A stretch of DNA of 64,000 nt from Flavobacteriales bacterium UBA6693 (GTDB lineage: Bacteria; Bacteroidota; Bacteroidia; Flavobacteriales; Weeksellaceae), in contig DKJL01000010.1 of the NCBI GenBank assembly GCA_002454815.1, positions 1-64,000 of the forward strand, written 5' to 3'. The position numbers and the translations under genes were made by a program. Positions 18,410 to 27,533 of the stretch are shown here, in pieces. Within the stretch, counting starts at the first letter, position 1; each line of letters opens with the position of its first letter. The notes below the pieces were generated by a model. The model did no database searches. It had not been told where the DNA came from and saw nothing but the letters and a program-made list of their open reading frames with translations.

Positions 18410-19870
18410 TTAAACAGAATAATTCGGAGCTTCCTGCGTGATAATTACGTCGTGCGGATGCGATTCTTTCAGGCCATTACCGGTGATCATCACCATTTTG
18501 CCGTCATTTTGCAGCGTCGTGATATCAGGCGTTCCGCAATAGCCCATCCCGGCGCGGACACCGCCTGTCAGTTGGAATATAACGTCTTCCAGTTTGCCTT
18601 TATGCGGCACGCGGCCTTCGATTCCTTCGGGTACAAATTTTTTCGCCTCGCTCTGGAAATAGCGTTCTTTTCCGCCGCGTTTCATCGCGGAAAGTGAGCC
18701 CATGCCCTGATAGGATTTAAAAGTTCTTCCCTGAAAAATGATTTCGTCTCCGGGTGCTTCGTCAGTTCCGGCGAGCAGCGAACCAAGCATTACGGCACTT
18801 GCGCCTGATGCCAGCGCTTTTACAATATCACCCGATAACTTAATACCACCGTCAGCGATCACAGCGACATTCTGCGATTTCGCATATTCGAAAACGTTGT
18901 AGATGGCAGAAAGTTGCGGAACACCGACACCTGCGACGACGCGCGTGGTACAGATCGAGCCCGGACCAACACCGACTTTCAGAATATTAGCGCCCGCGTC
19001 GATAAGATCTTTCGCTGCTGCGGCAGTCACGATATTTCCGCCTACAATATCCAGATCCGGAAAATTGCTGCGGATTTCAGCAATTTTATCCAGTACCCCT
19101 TTAGAATGTCCGTGAGCAGAATCGACCGCGATAATGTCGACACCGGCTTTTACCAGCGCTCCGACGCGTTCTATGGTATCTTCGCCGACGCCCACGCCGG
19201 CGCCCACCATCAGACGTCCGTCGTTGTCTTTATTGGCGTTGGGATATTCCATTTGGTTGTCGATATCTTTGATGGTGATCAGTCCCACCAGTTTAAAATC
19301 TTTATCAACAATAGGAAGTTTCTCCACCCGGTTTTTGAGCAGAATTTCTTTGGCTTCGTCCAGGCTGGTGGCTTTATCGGAAGTGATGAGTTTTTCTGTC
19401 GTCATCAGTTCTTCTACCTTTAAGGCTAAGTTTTCCTGATATTTCACATCACGGTTGGTGATGATTCCGATTAAAGTTTGTTGTTTATCAACCACCGGCA
19501 GCCCGGAAATTTTATAAGTTGCCATCAATTCCTTGGCTTCGGCAAGAGTATGATCTTTGGAAAGTGTTACCGGATCGGTGATCATTCCATTTTCCGAACG
19601 TTTTACACGAAAGACCTGCTGAGCCTGTTCTTCGATGGGCATGTTTTTATGGATGAAACCCAAGCCGCCGACACGTGCCAGGGCAATCGCCATCTCAGCT
19701 TCCGTTACCGTATCCATCGCGGCGGAAACAATAGGCACATTGAGCGTAATTTTATCGGAAAGTCGGGATTTAAGAGAAACCTGATTCGGCAGAACTTCAG
19801 AATAAGAAGGGATGAGCAGAACGTCATCAAAGGTAATGGCCGTTTCTACGATTTTGTTGTGAATAGACAT
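18410..19870 (-). CDS. guaB: Inosine-5'-monophosphate dehydrogenase
   Basis: 486 residues, full length. [17 protein letters not shown] at the N-terminus, two CBS domains (about residues 95-210), the catalytic loop [11 protein letters not shown] with the substrate-binding Cys near residue 300, the [10 protein letters not shown] phosphate site and the flap region RYFQ. Oxidises IMP to XMP in guanine nucleotide synthesis. Monocistronic, minus strand. Confidence 0.97.
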   Translation of the reverse strand: MSIHNKIVETAITFDDVLLIPSYSEVLPNQVSLKSRLSDKITLNVPIVSAAMDTVTEAEMAIALARVGGLGFIHKNMPIEEQAQQVFRVKRSENGMITDPVTLSKDHTLAEAKELMATYKISGLPVVDKQQTLIGIITNRDVKYQENLALKVEELMTTEKLITSDKATSLDEAKEILLKNRVEKLPIVDKDFKLVGLITIKDIDNQMEYPNANKDNDGRLMVGAGVGVGEDTIERVGALVKAGVDIIAVDSAHGHSKGVLDKIAEIRSNFPDLDIVGGNIVTAAAAKDLIDAGANILKVGVGPGSICTTRVVAGVGVPQLSAIYNVFEYAKSQNVAVIADGGIKLSGDIVKALASGASAVMLGSLLAGTDEAPGDEIIFQGRTFKSYQGMGSLSAMKRGGKERYFQSEAKKFVPEGIEGRVPHKGKLEDVIFQLTGGVRAGMGYCGTPDITTLQNDGKMVMITGNGLKESHPHDVIITQEAPNYSV

Positions 19871-19986
19871 CGTTGCTTTCTGTGCGAAATTAAGGAATTT
19901 TTATTTAAAATAAAAATAAGCGGCGTTCGTGCACTGAACTGCTGTGTCTCAAATCAACATAAGAAGATGGAAACCCCGATCTTTTT

Positions 19987-20511
19987 TTATTCAGAGACCA
20001 TCTTTTTGACGTCATTCTTCTCCGAATAATTAATCAGCCGTGAAATATCATCGGCGGTAAATCTTCCGCTGATGTCCACGTAGACCAAATCTGTTCCCGA
20101 AGCGATGGTGATAAGAAGTTTACGGATCTGTTCGCCCTTCTGCTTCGCCTGGAAGTTGATGATTTCCTTTTCTTTCCGCACTGTCATCCATTCCTCAAAA
20201 TTGTTCCTGTTCAGGTATTTACCATAATCAGCGGTCATCTTTTCGTTACCGTTCTCGACGGTCATAATTTTGATAGCTGAAATTTTTCGGAACAGCTGAA
20301 GCATGTCATCGCTTTCCCCGTCCTCGCGAAGCGCTTTTTTGATCATCGGCCTGGCGAGAAACATTGGTACATTAATGCTGGTAAATTTTGCGTCGGGATG
20401 CTGGTGTCTTGCCTGATTAAAAAATGCCATTTTCGGTTTTTGCGAAACCATACACGACTGCAGTGAAAGAAGTACGACGCCCAGTGCGACCAGATAGGAT
20501 AGTTTTTTCAT
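19987..20511 (-). CDS. DUF4252 lipoprotein
   Basis: 174 residues with lipobox SLQSC (Cys19). The body fits DUF4252: SINVPMFLARPMIKKAL, an LFRKISAIKIMTVEN strand and a C-terminal LVYVDISGRFTADDISRLI. Family function is unknown. It ends the sigma-factor operon and is separated by 5 bases from the larger DUF4252/GIN protein; both share the DUF4252 module and probably work together at the envelope. Confidence 0.82.
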   Translation of the reverse strand: MKKLSYLVALGVVLLSLQSCMVSQKPKMAFFNQARHQHPDAKFTSINVPMFLARPMIKKALREDGESDDMLQLFRKISAIKIMTVENGNEKMTADYGKYLNRNNFEEWMTVRKEKEIINFQAKQKGEQIRKLLITIASGTDLVYVDISGRFTADDISRLINYSEKNDVKKMVSE

Positions 20512-20516
20512 AGTAT

Positions 20517-21779
20517 TTAATTAATAGTTTTTATGCTTCCGCCGCTGGACATTTTCAGCGCACCGTTCGAAGTATTGGGATTTCCGCTGTAGCGGATGGC
20601 AGCGCCCGAGCTCGCTGTGGCCGCCAAAGTCTGCGTTGCATTCAGCTTAATATTCGCACCGGAAGAGGCGTCGGCGGTGACGCTCCGGACAGACAGGTTT
20701 TGCGCATTCAGCGAGGCCGCGCTGGAAGCTTTTACGGTACTGGTTTCCGCGTTTCCCGTTATGGTTGCCATGGAGCCGCTTGTAGCGGCGAGGTAAAAAG
20801 CATTGGTGGTCACATCCATCCGCATGGACGAACCCGAACTGATGTTTACCGACGTTTTATTTGCGATATTGAGATCCGCGTTGAGGTTAGCGCCTGAAGA
20901 AATATCGGCCGTGAAGTCGCGTTCCGTTACCCGACTCACCGTTGTGAAATGGGAACCTGACGAAACTTTTACCGAAGCCAAGCGCGGGGCTTCTACAGTC
21001 ACAAGCAGTTTCTTGAAGTTGAGTTTTTTATTTTCGGTGTTTTTAAGGCTGATCACCAGGATGCCATTCTGCACTTCAGTCGAGACATATTTCTGCATAT
21101 TCGGATCGGTTTCTACGACGACGGTCTGATGATTCCCCTGGGTAAAATTTACCTTGATTCCGCTGGAAGCAGAAATTCCGGTGAACTTCCCCACATTCCG
21201 CACTTGCGTAACGCCATCTGGTGTCGTATTTTCGGTAGTAACGGAACTTTTCAGCGAGGAGTTTTGGGCTTCGTTCACCAAGGTGTTAACATCGTCCATC
21301 GAGATTTTGCCATCCAGCATCATCAGCACCGTATTGCCGTCAGCACTGATGTTCAGCAGCAAATCTTCCAGGATGCCGTTCTTCGCGTCGGAGGACAGAA
21401 ATTTGATCTTGTTGTCTTTGCTGTTTACGGTGATCAGCTCTTCGTACTTCATGTTTTTTAAAGAAAGTCCGATGTCATTCTGTACCTTCTGAAAAAGATT
21501 CCGCTGATTTTGGTCCGCTGCTGCAGCGCCTTCCGGTTTCTCCAGAATCAGGATCTTCAAGCTGTTGATTTTGCTGAGCAGTGGCTTGATCTGCGACAGT
21601 TCTTCATCAGCAATATTCAGCTTATTCAGCATGTTGAACATTGGCTTCGCGATCTTGATGGAAGTGACGCCGTCGGTCTCCTGGTATTTTTCAAAAAGCT
21701 GGTCGAGTTTCTCTTTCTGCGCATTCATCTGAGAGAAATAGGAAAGAGTAAGGGCGAATATTAAAAGTAGTTTTTTCAT
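20517..21779 (-). CDS. Secreted DUF4252 plus GIN-domain (DUF2807) beta-helix protein
   Basis: 420 residues. Signal peptide (MKKLLLIFALTLSYFSQMNAQ), DUF4252 domain about 22-175, then from VGKFTGISASSGIKVNFTQG a DUF2807/GIN domain with recurrent SSG turns (VSSGSHF, ISSGANL, ISSGSSM, ASSGANI, SSGGSIKTIN) forming a predicted right-handed beta-helix. The fusion of the two domains is notable. Position in the operon suggests an envelope protein controlled by the ECF sigma factor. Confidence 0.83.
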   Translation of the reverse strand: MKKLLLIFALTLSYFSQMNAQKEKLDQLFEKYQETDGVTSIKIAKPMFNMLNKLNIADEELSQIKPLLSKINSLKILILEKPEGAAAADQNQRNLFQKVQNDIGLSLKNMKYEELITVNSKDNKIKFLSSDAKNGILEDLLLNISADGNTVLMMLDGKISMDDVNTLVNEAQNSSLKSSVTTENTTPDGVTQVRNVGKFTGISASSGIKVNFTQGNHQTVVVETDPNMQKYVSTEVQNGILVISLKNTENKKLNFKKLLVTVEAPRLASVKVSSGSHFTTVSRVTERDFTADISSGANLNADLNIANKTSVNISSGSSMRMDVTTNAFYLAATSGSMATITGNAETSTVKASSAASLNAQNLSVRSVTADASSGANIKLNATQTLAATASSGAAIRYSGNPNTSNGALKMSSGGSIKTIN

Positions 21780-21791
21780 GATAGGTAAATG

Positions 21792-22460
21792 CTAATAATC
21801 GTTGTTATAGTTTTGGAGGACGTCGGTTTGCGCCACCGTTTTGGATACATTTTCCGAAAGGATGCGGAAGGAGTACTTCGTCAAGTCGATCGCTTCCTGT
21901 TCGCTTTCTATTTTCTGGCCGTTAATAATGACGTACGTGGACTGATAATCGATATCGTTTTTTGTATTCTTTGTTTCGCTTTTGGGCGCTTCCTCGTTCG
22001 CTGCAAATCTTGGACGTGTTTGTTTTCTGATGCGTCCGCGGCGGGGTAGGATCTGGTCCATAATATCACTTTCACGAACGGGTTCCAGGGCTGCGGCAGA
22101 ATCGGCAACGAGGCTGTCCGATTTTACCTTTGCGCTGTCGGCCACCACTTTATTCAGTGCAAACTGCGACTCGTGCTGCAGACGGTTTTTTTCCTTCATG
22201 ATCTCGGTTTTTACCAGAAGATCTTGGTCGGCTGTGGTAGTGCTGTTGCCGAACTTTAAGACGAATCCTACGGCCAGCAAAATCACAGCGCTCGCAGCCA
22301 GCCAGAAATTCCGGGAGTTGCGGCCCAGTTTGGGATGCGGCGTTTCTTTGTGCGGATTTTCGGTTTTAGTTTTTTCCAGGAAGTCCTCAAAATCCCAGTC
22401 CATTTTTTCCTCCTTCAGTTTCCGGACGGTTTCTTTATATGGGTCGTGTTCTTTACTCAT
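21792..22460 (-). CDS. Putative anti-sigma factor-like single-pass membrane protein
   Basis: 222 residues from the ATG at 22460 (MSKEHDPYKETVRKLK), which lies 10 bases after the sigma-factor stop. A longer frame starts at TTG and would overlap that stop. A cytoplasmic charged region (1-50) is followed by one membrane segment (FWLAASAVILLAVGFVLKFG) and a periplasmic tail with a GRIRKQTRPRF stretch. There is no classical zinc anti-sigma motif. Gene order and topology suggest it restrains the ECF sigma factor, which is inference. Confidence 0.65.
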   Translation of the reverse strand: MSKEHDPYKETVRKLKEEKMDWDFEDFLEKTKTENPHKETPHPKLGRNSRNFWLAASAVILLAVGFVLKFGNSTTTADQDLLVKTEIMKEKNRLQHESQFALNKVVADSAKVKSDSLVADSAAALEPVRESDIMDQILPRRGRIRKQTRPRFAANEEAPKSETKNTKNDIDYQSTYVIINGQKIESEQEAIDLTKYSFRILSENVSKTVAQTDVLQNYNNDY

Positions 22461-22470
22461 TTCGGTAAAA

Positions 22471-22983
22471 TTAATAATGTCCAATCAACCTGTTTTCGTA
22501 ATCCATTAATTTCTGGATTTGTTCTTTCACTTTCTGGCGCGCGCGCATCAGGTTTACCCGCACGGCGTTTTGTTCCATTTGCAGGAGATCTGCGATCTCC
22601 GCGACGGCGTATTCCTCCACATCTTTCAGGTGAATCACTGCTTTTTGTTTCTCCGGCAAAGCGTTGATAAAGCCCACAATATGTTCTTTCATATTATTTT
22701 CTTCCGCGGTGTGGGGTTCCGTTCTGTGCAGCTGCAGATCCGCGAAACCTCTTTTCACTTCGTGATGTTTCAGGCGGTTCAGGCATTCATTTTTCACCGC
22801 TCTCATGGCGTAGGACTTCAGATTTTCAAAGTCGCCAAGTTCCTCTTTTTTCTGCCAGAATTTCAGCATCAGATCCTGTACAACATCTTCCGCTTCGTCG
22901 CTGCTCACCACAAATCTTTTCGCAAAACGGTACATCTCATCTTTGAGACAGAATACCGTGCTTTTGAATGTTTCGTGGGTCAT
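22471..22983 (-). CDS. ECF-type RNA polymerase sigma factor
   Basis: 170 residues. Region 2 is at about 15-75 (DEAEDVVQDLMLKFWQ) and region 4 at about 108-160 (LPEKQKAVIHLKDVEEYAVAEIADLLQ, then the NAVRVNLMRARQKVKEQI helix-turn-helix). First gene of a four-gene minus-strand operon with an anti-sigma-like protein and two DUF4252 envelope proteins. Confidence 0.9.
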   Translation of the reverse strand: MTHETFKSTVFCLKDEMYRFAKRFVVSSDEAEDVVQDLMLKFWQKKEELGDFENLKSYAMRAVKNECLNRLKHHEVKRGFADLQLHRTEPHTAEENNMKEHIVGFINALPEKQKAVIHLKDVEEYAVAEIADLLQMEQNAVRVNLMRARQKVKEQIQKLMDYENRLIGHY

Positions 22984-23032
22984 AGCTTTGCTTGTATAGG
23001 TAAGACAACCAATTTCCGAAATATATTACATC

Positions 23033-23065
23033 AACATAAAAAAAACTTCAAAATAATTGAAGTTT
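23033..23065 (-). terminator. Terminator downstream of paaI
   Basis: AAACTTCAA/TTGAAGTTT stem (23043-23051 with 23057-23065). In the minus direction it is followed by an uninterrupted T-run. It separates the paa genes from the sigma operon. Confidence 0.7.
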
Positions 23066-23172
23066 AACAAACTGAATGTTTTACCGCTAAATTTTTTGCG
23101 CAGACATTTGGCGAAGCCGAATCTTTATTTTCTATTGTTTTTTATGGCAGCGATTTCCGCCTTCCACTCCCG

Positions 23173-23204
23173 CTTTTTTTGCGCCACTTCGTTTTGCAAA
23201 AAAG
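23173..23204. repeat. Hairpin in the paaI-sigma spacer
   Basis: CTTTTTTTGC and GCAAAAAAG form an imperfect hairpin. The surrounding 110 bases are more GC-rich than the rest of the spacer and look like an extragenic repeat fragment; only one copy is in the window. Confidence 0.35.
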
Positions 23205-23234
23205 AGCTCCGTTCAAGTCGGGCTGCGACGGGTG

Positions 23235-23648
23235 TTATAAATCGGTCACTTTTTTGTTGATCTTATAAACGGTTCCGCGGAAGCTTGCCACCAAAACTCC
23301 GTCCTGGTTTTTTATGGAAATATCATAAACTCCGGTTTTTCTAGTATCGGAAATAAGAATACTTTCAGCTGTTAAAGTATCACCCAATCTCACCGCTTTC
23401 GTAAAATTCATGGCACAATGCAGCGCCACCGAGGCTTCATCAGTATTATTACTCGAAAAAGCCAGCGCCGAATCTGCAAGGGAAAAAGTAACGCCACCGT
23501 GAACTGTTCGTAATCCGTTGAGCATTTCCTGTTTTACAGGCATTTCAATCAGGCAATATTTCTCACGAATTTCGATGAGTTTTATTCCCATCCATTGTGA
23601 GAAGTGATCCTGATTGAGCATGTATTGAGCGAGTTCGTGCGGTGTCAT
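23235..23648 (-). CDS. paaI: Hotdog-fold acyl-CoA thioesterase PaaI
   Basis: 137 residues, single hotdog domain. NGLRTVHGGVTFSLADSALAFSSN matches the PaaI active-site helix (HGG with the downstream Asp). It hydrolyses stalled phenylacetyl- or ring-derived CoA esters, freeing CoA. Last gene of the paa run, 101 bases after paaH. Confidence 0.88.
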   Translation of the reverse strand: MTPHELAQYMLNQDHFSQWMGIKLIEIREKYCLIEMPVKQEMLNGLRTVHGGVTFSLADSALAFSSNNTDEASVALHCAMNFTKAVRLGDTLTAESILISDTRKTGVYDISIKNQDGVLVASFRGTVYKINKKVTDL

Positions 23649-23749
23649 CTTTATTTTTATTTACCGTTTTATGGGTGTGCAAATTACCGATCTAATAATT
23701 TGTGAATAAGAAATATAAAAAACTGTTACATTCTTATATTGATCAATTT

Positions 23750-24895
23750 TTACATTTTGCGAAGTAACGGGCTTTGTCGGTATCGTTCTTCCTGATATTC
23801 GTCGTAAAGATTTTTAAGCGTTTCAGAAATGTTATCGAACCCGATTTCTTTTCCCCACGCGAGCAAACCTTTTGGATAATTAACGCCTTTCTGCATTGCC
23901 AATTCTATTGCTTCATCATTCGCAATTCCAAGTCTTTTTGCTTCTACCGCTTCATTGATGAGCATCGAAATGATCCTTAAAAATATTTCTGCGTAAAGCT
24001 GGTCGTCTTTTATATCTTGGCTCTTGACTCTTGACTCTTGCGTCTCTCCCGAATAATCATAAAATCCTTTTCCGGTTTTTCTTCCCAGTAATTTTGCTTC
24101 GCTCATTCTTTGTTGAAGCAAACTCGGTTTGTATTTCGGATCGAAAAAATAATCGGCGTAAACGGTTTTCGTGACGGCAAAATTGACATCAATTCCGATC
24201 AGATCCATCAGTTCAAAAGGTCCCATTTTGAAATTCCCCAAAGTTCGCATCGCGTCATCAACCTGTTCGGGCGTGGCGATGTTTTCTTCTACGATTCTTA
24301 AAGCTTCGCCATAAAACGGACGCGCAATTCTGTTTACGATAAATCCGGGAACGTCTTTCGCGATCACTGGAGTTTTCCCCCAGGATTTCATTAAATCAAA
24401 AATAATTTCTGCTAAATTTTTATCCGTTAGCAGTCCCGGGATCACTTCCACTAAAGGCATCAAAGGCGCCGGATTGAAGAAGTGAATTCCAATAAAACGC
24501 TCGGGTTTTTTCAGCTCTGCAGAAAGTGAGGTGATCGAAATAGAGGAAGTATTGCTGGCAATAATGCAGTCGTCGGAAACAATTTCTTCCAGATTCCGAA
24601 AGACATTGGTCTTGATTTCTTTATTTTCGATGATCGCTTCGATGACCAGGTCGCAGACGGCAAAATTCTGGAGATTGGGGCAGGAATGTATTCTGCTGAT
24701 AATACCGTTGCTTTCTTCGTTGCTAAGCTTTTGCTTTTCGACGAGCCGCGCCAGTATTTTGGCCAGCCCGTCCAATGATTTTTGCGTTTGGGCGCTGTTG
24801 GTATCATATAAAAAAACCTCGCACCCAGCAGTTGCCGCCACTTGTGCAATCCCTATTCCCATGGTGCCAGAGCCGATAATTCCAATTTTATTCAT
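23750..24895 (-). CDS. paaH: 3-hydroxyacyl-CoA dehydrogenase (PaaH/Hbd-like)
   Basis: 381 residues. Rossmann motif GIIGSGTMGIGIAQVAA at the N-terminus, the catalytic His in GIHFFNPAPLMPLVEVI, the GFIVNRIARPFYGEA block, then the C-terminal 3HCDH domain ending in a YPKGLLAWG motif. It oxidises the 3-hydroxyadipyl-CoA intermediate of phenylacetate degradation. The linker at about residues 284-296 (ETQESRVKSQDIK) is encoded by four tandem 7-bp units (24016-24043) of the same family as repeats at 47 and 48.5 kb. Confidence 0.92.
   Translation of the reverse strand: MNKIGIIGSGTMGIGIAQVAATAGCEVFLYDTNSAQTQKSLDGLAKILARLVEKQKLSNEESNGIISRIHSCPNLQNFAVCDLVIEAIIENKEIKTNVFRNLEEIVSDDCIIASNTSSISITSLSAELKKPERFIGIHFFNPAPLMPLVEVIPGLLTDKNLAEIIFDLMKSWGKTPVIAKDVPGFIVNRIARPFYGEALRIVEENIATPEQVDDAMRTLGNFKMGPFELMDLIGIDVNFAVTKTVYADYFFDPKYKPSLLQQRMSEAKLLGRKTGKGFYDYSGETQESRVKSQDIKDDQLYAEIFLRIISMLINEAVEAKRLGIANDEAIELAMQKGVNYPKGLLAWGKEIGFDNISETLKNLYDEYQEERYRQSPLLRKM
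24016..24043 (-). repeat. Heptanucleotide repeat inside paaH
   Basis: Four tandem units close to CAAGAGN on the minus strand (plus strand CTTGGCT, CTTGACT, CTTGACT, CTTGCGT). They are read in frame as part of a hydrophilic inter-domain linker. Gain or loss of one unit would shift the frame. Confidence 0.8.
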
Positions 24896-24898
24896 GTT

Positions 24899-24979
24899 GT
24901 ACAGTGTAAGAGGTACAATGTAAAATGTATTTAAAACTTCTGTTGGTCAACGTACTTCGTACTTTTTACATTGTACCGT
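24899..24979. repeat. GTACNNN heptad repeats in the paaG-paaH spacer
   Basis: GTA recurs every seven bases from 24899 to 24933, and a second run (GTACTTC, GTACTTT, TTACATT, GTACCGT) occupies 24952-24979. The same family occurs in the paaB-paaC spacer. Confidence 0.75.
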
Positions 24980-24980
24980 T

Positions 24981-25778
24981 TTATTTCCCTTTATATTCCG
25001 GTGTGCGTTTCCCTAAAAAGGCAGAAACTCCTTCCCTGAAATCTTCTGATTCCGCGGCTTTTTGCTGCAGTATTCCTTCCAGATCAAGTTGTTGACTCAA
25101 TGTATTATCGTACGATTCGTTGAATGCTTTTTTCGTTAAAGAAATTGCTGTCGTCGGCAGATTCGAAAGCTGCGTCAGCACCGCCATTGATTGCTCAGTG
25201 AAAGCTTCGTCCGTAAAAACGTCGGCAATCAGACCCAAATTTTTCGCTTCGGCCGCCGAAAGTTTTTTGCCGGTAAAGGCCAGATAATTGGCCTGTTGTC
25301 TGCCTAAAAGTTTCGGTAACCAATAGGTTCCTCCCGTATCTGGGATTAAACCAATATTGACAAATGCCTGGGAAAAATAGGACGATTCCGTTGCCAAAGT
25401 AAAGTCACAAATTAAAGCCAACATCGCACCGGCTCCCACCGCCGCGCCATTGACCAAAGAAATAACCGGTTTTCTGGCATTGGCAATTTCTTTCACCAAA
25501 GGGTTGTAATAATCGATGACTATTCTTTGGATCACGCGCTCTTCTTCCGGATCACTGAATGACATGGCGTCTTTCAGATTCTGTCCCGAGCAAAAGGCTT
25601 TTCCGCGACCTGAGACCGCCAGACACCGCACCTTTTCGTCGCGACTGCCTTCGCTGATGAAAGTCTTCAATTCAGAAAGCAGTGTTTTATTTAAGCTGTT
25701 ATAGGTTTTTTCGTCGTTGAGATAGGCGATCTGCAGTTTTCCGTCGAGAAAAATTTCTACTTCGAGTTGGGTGTACAT
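24981..25778 (-). CDS. paaG: Enoyl-CoA hydratase/isomerase, PaaG-like
   Basis: 265 residues, crotonase fold. Oxyanion-hole segments GKAFCSGQNLKDA and LVNGAAVGAGAMLAL, then the PaaG-type catalytic region IGLIPDTGGTYWLPKLLG containing the Asp of ring-1,2-epoxyphenylacetyl-CoA isomerases. Most likely it opens the epoxide to the oxepin-CoA. A PaaF-type hydratase is possible but fits less well because the IPD motif is PaaG-like. Confidence 0.85.
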   Translation of the reverse strand: MYTQLEVEIFLDGKLQIAYLNDEKTYNSLNKTLLSELKTFISEGSRDEKVRCLAVSGRGKAFCSGQNLKDAMSFSDPEEERVIQRIVIDYYNPLVKEIANARKPVISLVNGAAVGAGAMLALICDFTLATESSYFSQAFVNIGLIPDTGGTYWLPKLLGRQQANYLAFTGKKLSAAEAKNLGLIADVFTDEAFTEQSMAVLTQLSNLPTTAISLTKKAFNESYDNTLSQQLDLEGILQQKAAESEDFREGVSAFLGKRTPEYKGK

Positions 25779-25828
25779 ATAGTAATGTGTTGATTATATG
25801 ATGTTTTAATGTGACTGTGGTTTTTAGT

Positions 25829-26293
25829 TTAATGACATTTAAAATAATCGAAAGGTTCCAGACAGTCGTTGCACTGGTAACTGGCTTTGCAGAGGGTAGA
25901 GCCAAAACGGCTGATCTGTTTGGTGTTTTCTGATCCACATCGCGGACATTTTTTTGGGATGTTTAAATGATCTTCGTGATTCCCTTTTTCGGGCGGTGTA
26001 ATTCCGTAAGCGCGCAGTTTTTCCCGCGCTTCATCGGTGATCCAGTCGGTGGTCCAAATCGGAGAAATTTTGGTGATGACTTTTGCCGTAATTCCTTTTT
26101 CCTTAAAAAGTTTGATGATATCTTCTTCAATATTAAACATCGCCGGACACGCCGAATAGGTTGGTGTAATCACAATTTCCGCTTCGGTTTCGGAGACCAT
26201 TTTTGCTTCACGCACAATGCCGAGTTCCACGATATTGATCACGGGGATTTCGGGATCGGGAATCTGGGATAATATTTCTAAGAGATTCTGCAT
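25829..26293 (-). CDS. paaD: PaaD, 1,2-phenylacetyl-CoA epoxidase assembly protein
   Basis: 154 residues. N-terminal DUF59/MIP18-like domain (IPDPEIPVINIVELGIV and PTYSACPAM with a conserved Cys) and a C-terminal zinc ribbon (CPRCGSENT with YQCNDCLEPF). PaaD is thought to help assemble the iron or Fe-S centres of the PaaABCE epoxidase. 85 bases downstream of paaC. Confidence 0.92.
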   Translation of the reverse strand: MQNLLEILSQIPDPEIPVINIVELGIVREAKMVSETEAEIVITPTYSACPAMFNIEEDIIKLFKEKGITAKVITKISPIWTTDWITDEAREKLRAYGITPPEKGNHEDHLNIPKKCPRCGSENTKQISRFGSTLCKASYQCNDCLEPFDYFKCH

Positions 26294-26378
26294 TGTTCTT
26301 TTTGACTGATTACGCGGATTTAGTCATATTTTTCAAAAAAGTGATCTTTGAAATCGGTGGAATCTGCGTTTTAAAAAT

Positions 26379-27128
26379 TTACCAGGCACAGTTTGGATAG
26401 GTCCTCTGCATATACTGCAGTTCACAGAGAATATAGCCAAAATATTCGGTGTGATAACCGGTGCGGGAACCTTTCTGCATGAATTCACTTTCCGGGATTG
26501 CGATGCCGAAATTGTGGAAATCACCTTCGATCGTTTTTGTCCAGATTTCATACAGGTTTTTGCTGTTTGGAACAATATCGAGTTTTGCCAGATCTTCTTC
26601 GCCCAGCGTTTCAGCAAACATTCCGCCGGTATATTCCCAAAGATTGTCAACTGCATTTTTCACACGCGTTTTACTTTCTTCAGTTCCGCCAGCAAACATT
26701 TTGATCCAGGTTGACGTGTGCGTGTAATGGTATTTTACTTCTTTCAGAGATTTTTCAGCGATAGCTGCAAGCTGTTCGTCGCTGCTTTTCATCAGTTCCG
26801 TGTAAAGGAGTTTCTGATAAACCGCAAAAAAGTAAACTTTCAGGATCGTATTTGCGTAATCACCATTCGGAAGTTCCGACAGTTGGCAGTTCAGGTAGTC
26901 TTTTTCAAGCCGCAGAAAAGCCAGGTCATCCTCTGTTTTCCCCAAATCCTGAATCTGTGCCGCGTATTTGTAGAAATTATTCGACTGTCCCAGATAATCC
27001 AAAGCGATATTCGTCAGCGCAATATCTTCTTCCAGATACGGCCCCTGTCCGCACAATTCACCCAGCCTTTGACCGAAAATCAAGGTGTCATCAGCTAACT
27101 TCAAGGTATAATTAAAAAGTGGATTCAT
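26379..27128 (-). CDS. paaC: PaaC, 1,2-phenylacetyl-CoA epoxidase structural subunit
   Basis: 249 residues, ferritin-like helical protein (LKLADDTLIFGQRLGELCGQGP, LEEDIALTNIALDYLGQ, VKYHYTHTSTWIKMF). PaaC forms the heterodimer with the catalytic subunit PaaA but lacks a functional di-iron site. PaaA itself is not encoded in this window. Confidence 0.93.
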   Translation of the reverse strand: MNPLFNYTLKLADDTLIFGQRLGELCGQGPYLEEDIALTNIALDYLGQSNNFYKYAAQIQDLGKTEDDLAFLRLEKDYLNCQLSELPNGDYANTILKVYFFAVYQKLLYTELMKSSDEQLAAIAEKSLKEVKYHYTHTSTWIKMFAGGTEESKTRVKNAVDNLWEYTGGMFAETLGEEDLAKLDIVPNSKNLYEIWTKTIEGDFHNFGIAIPESEFMQKGSRTGYHTEYFGYILCELQYMQRTYPNCAW

Positions 27129-27139
27129 TTATTTTTTTT

Positions 27140-27224
27140 GTATAAAGTAAAATGTACAAAGTACAATAATGATGTCGAATTGACATTGTACATAGTACAA
27201 CCGACATAGTACGATTTACATGTT
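27140..27224. repeat. GTACNNN heptad repeats in the paaB-paaC spacer
   Basis: Units GTATAAA, GTAAAAT, GTACAAA and GTACAAT at 27140-27167, then ACATTGT-type units stepping by 7 from 27183 to 27224. The second run enters the last codons of paaB, so the repeat and the reading frame overlap. Confidence 0.75.
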
Positions 27225-27497
27225 TTTCACATCATTCGGGATCGCGTAGAAAGTCGGATGGCGATATAGCTTATCATCTGCCGGATCAAAAAAAGCTTTC
27301 TTATCAATTCCCTCAGAAGTCACCAAATATTTACTCGGCACCACCCAAATCGAGGTTCCTTCCATTCTTCTGGTATATACATCTCTTGCCGCCTGCAGCG
27401 CCATTTCTGCGGTCGCGGCCTGTACAGTTCCGGCGTGTTTATGGGAAAGTCCGGGTTTAGTCTGTATAAAAACTTCCCATACGTCTAAGTTGCTCAT
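27216..27497 (-). CDS. paaB: PaaB, 1,2-phenylacetyl-CoA epoxidase subunit
   Basis: 93 residues, the normal size. LDVWEVFIQTKPGLSHKHAG, the ALQAARDVYTRR helix and the SIWVVPS strand define PaaB, which bridges PaaAC heterodimers in the epoxidase complex. It lies 36 bases after hutI on the same strand where paaA would normally be expected. Confidence 0.94.
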   Translation of the reverse strand: MSNLDVWEVFIQTKPGLSHKHAGTVQAATAEMALQAARDVYTRRMEGTSIWVVPSKYLVTSEGIDKKAFFDPADDKLYRHPTFYAIPNDVKNM

Positions 27498-27533
27498 TAA
27501 AGTTTAATTTAGGTTTTAAAGATAAAGATTTTT

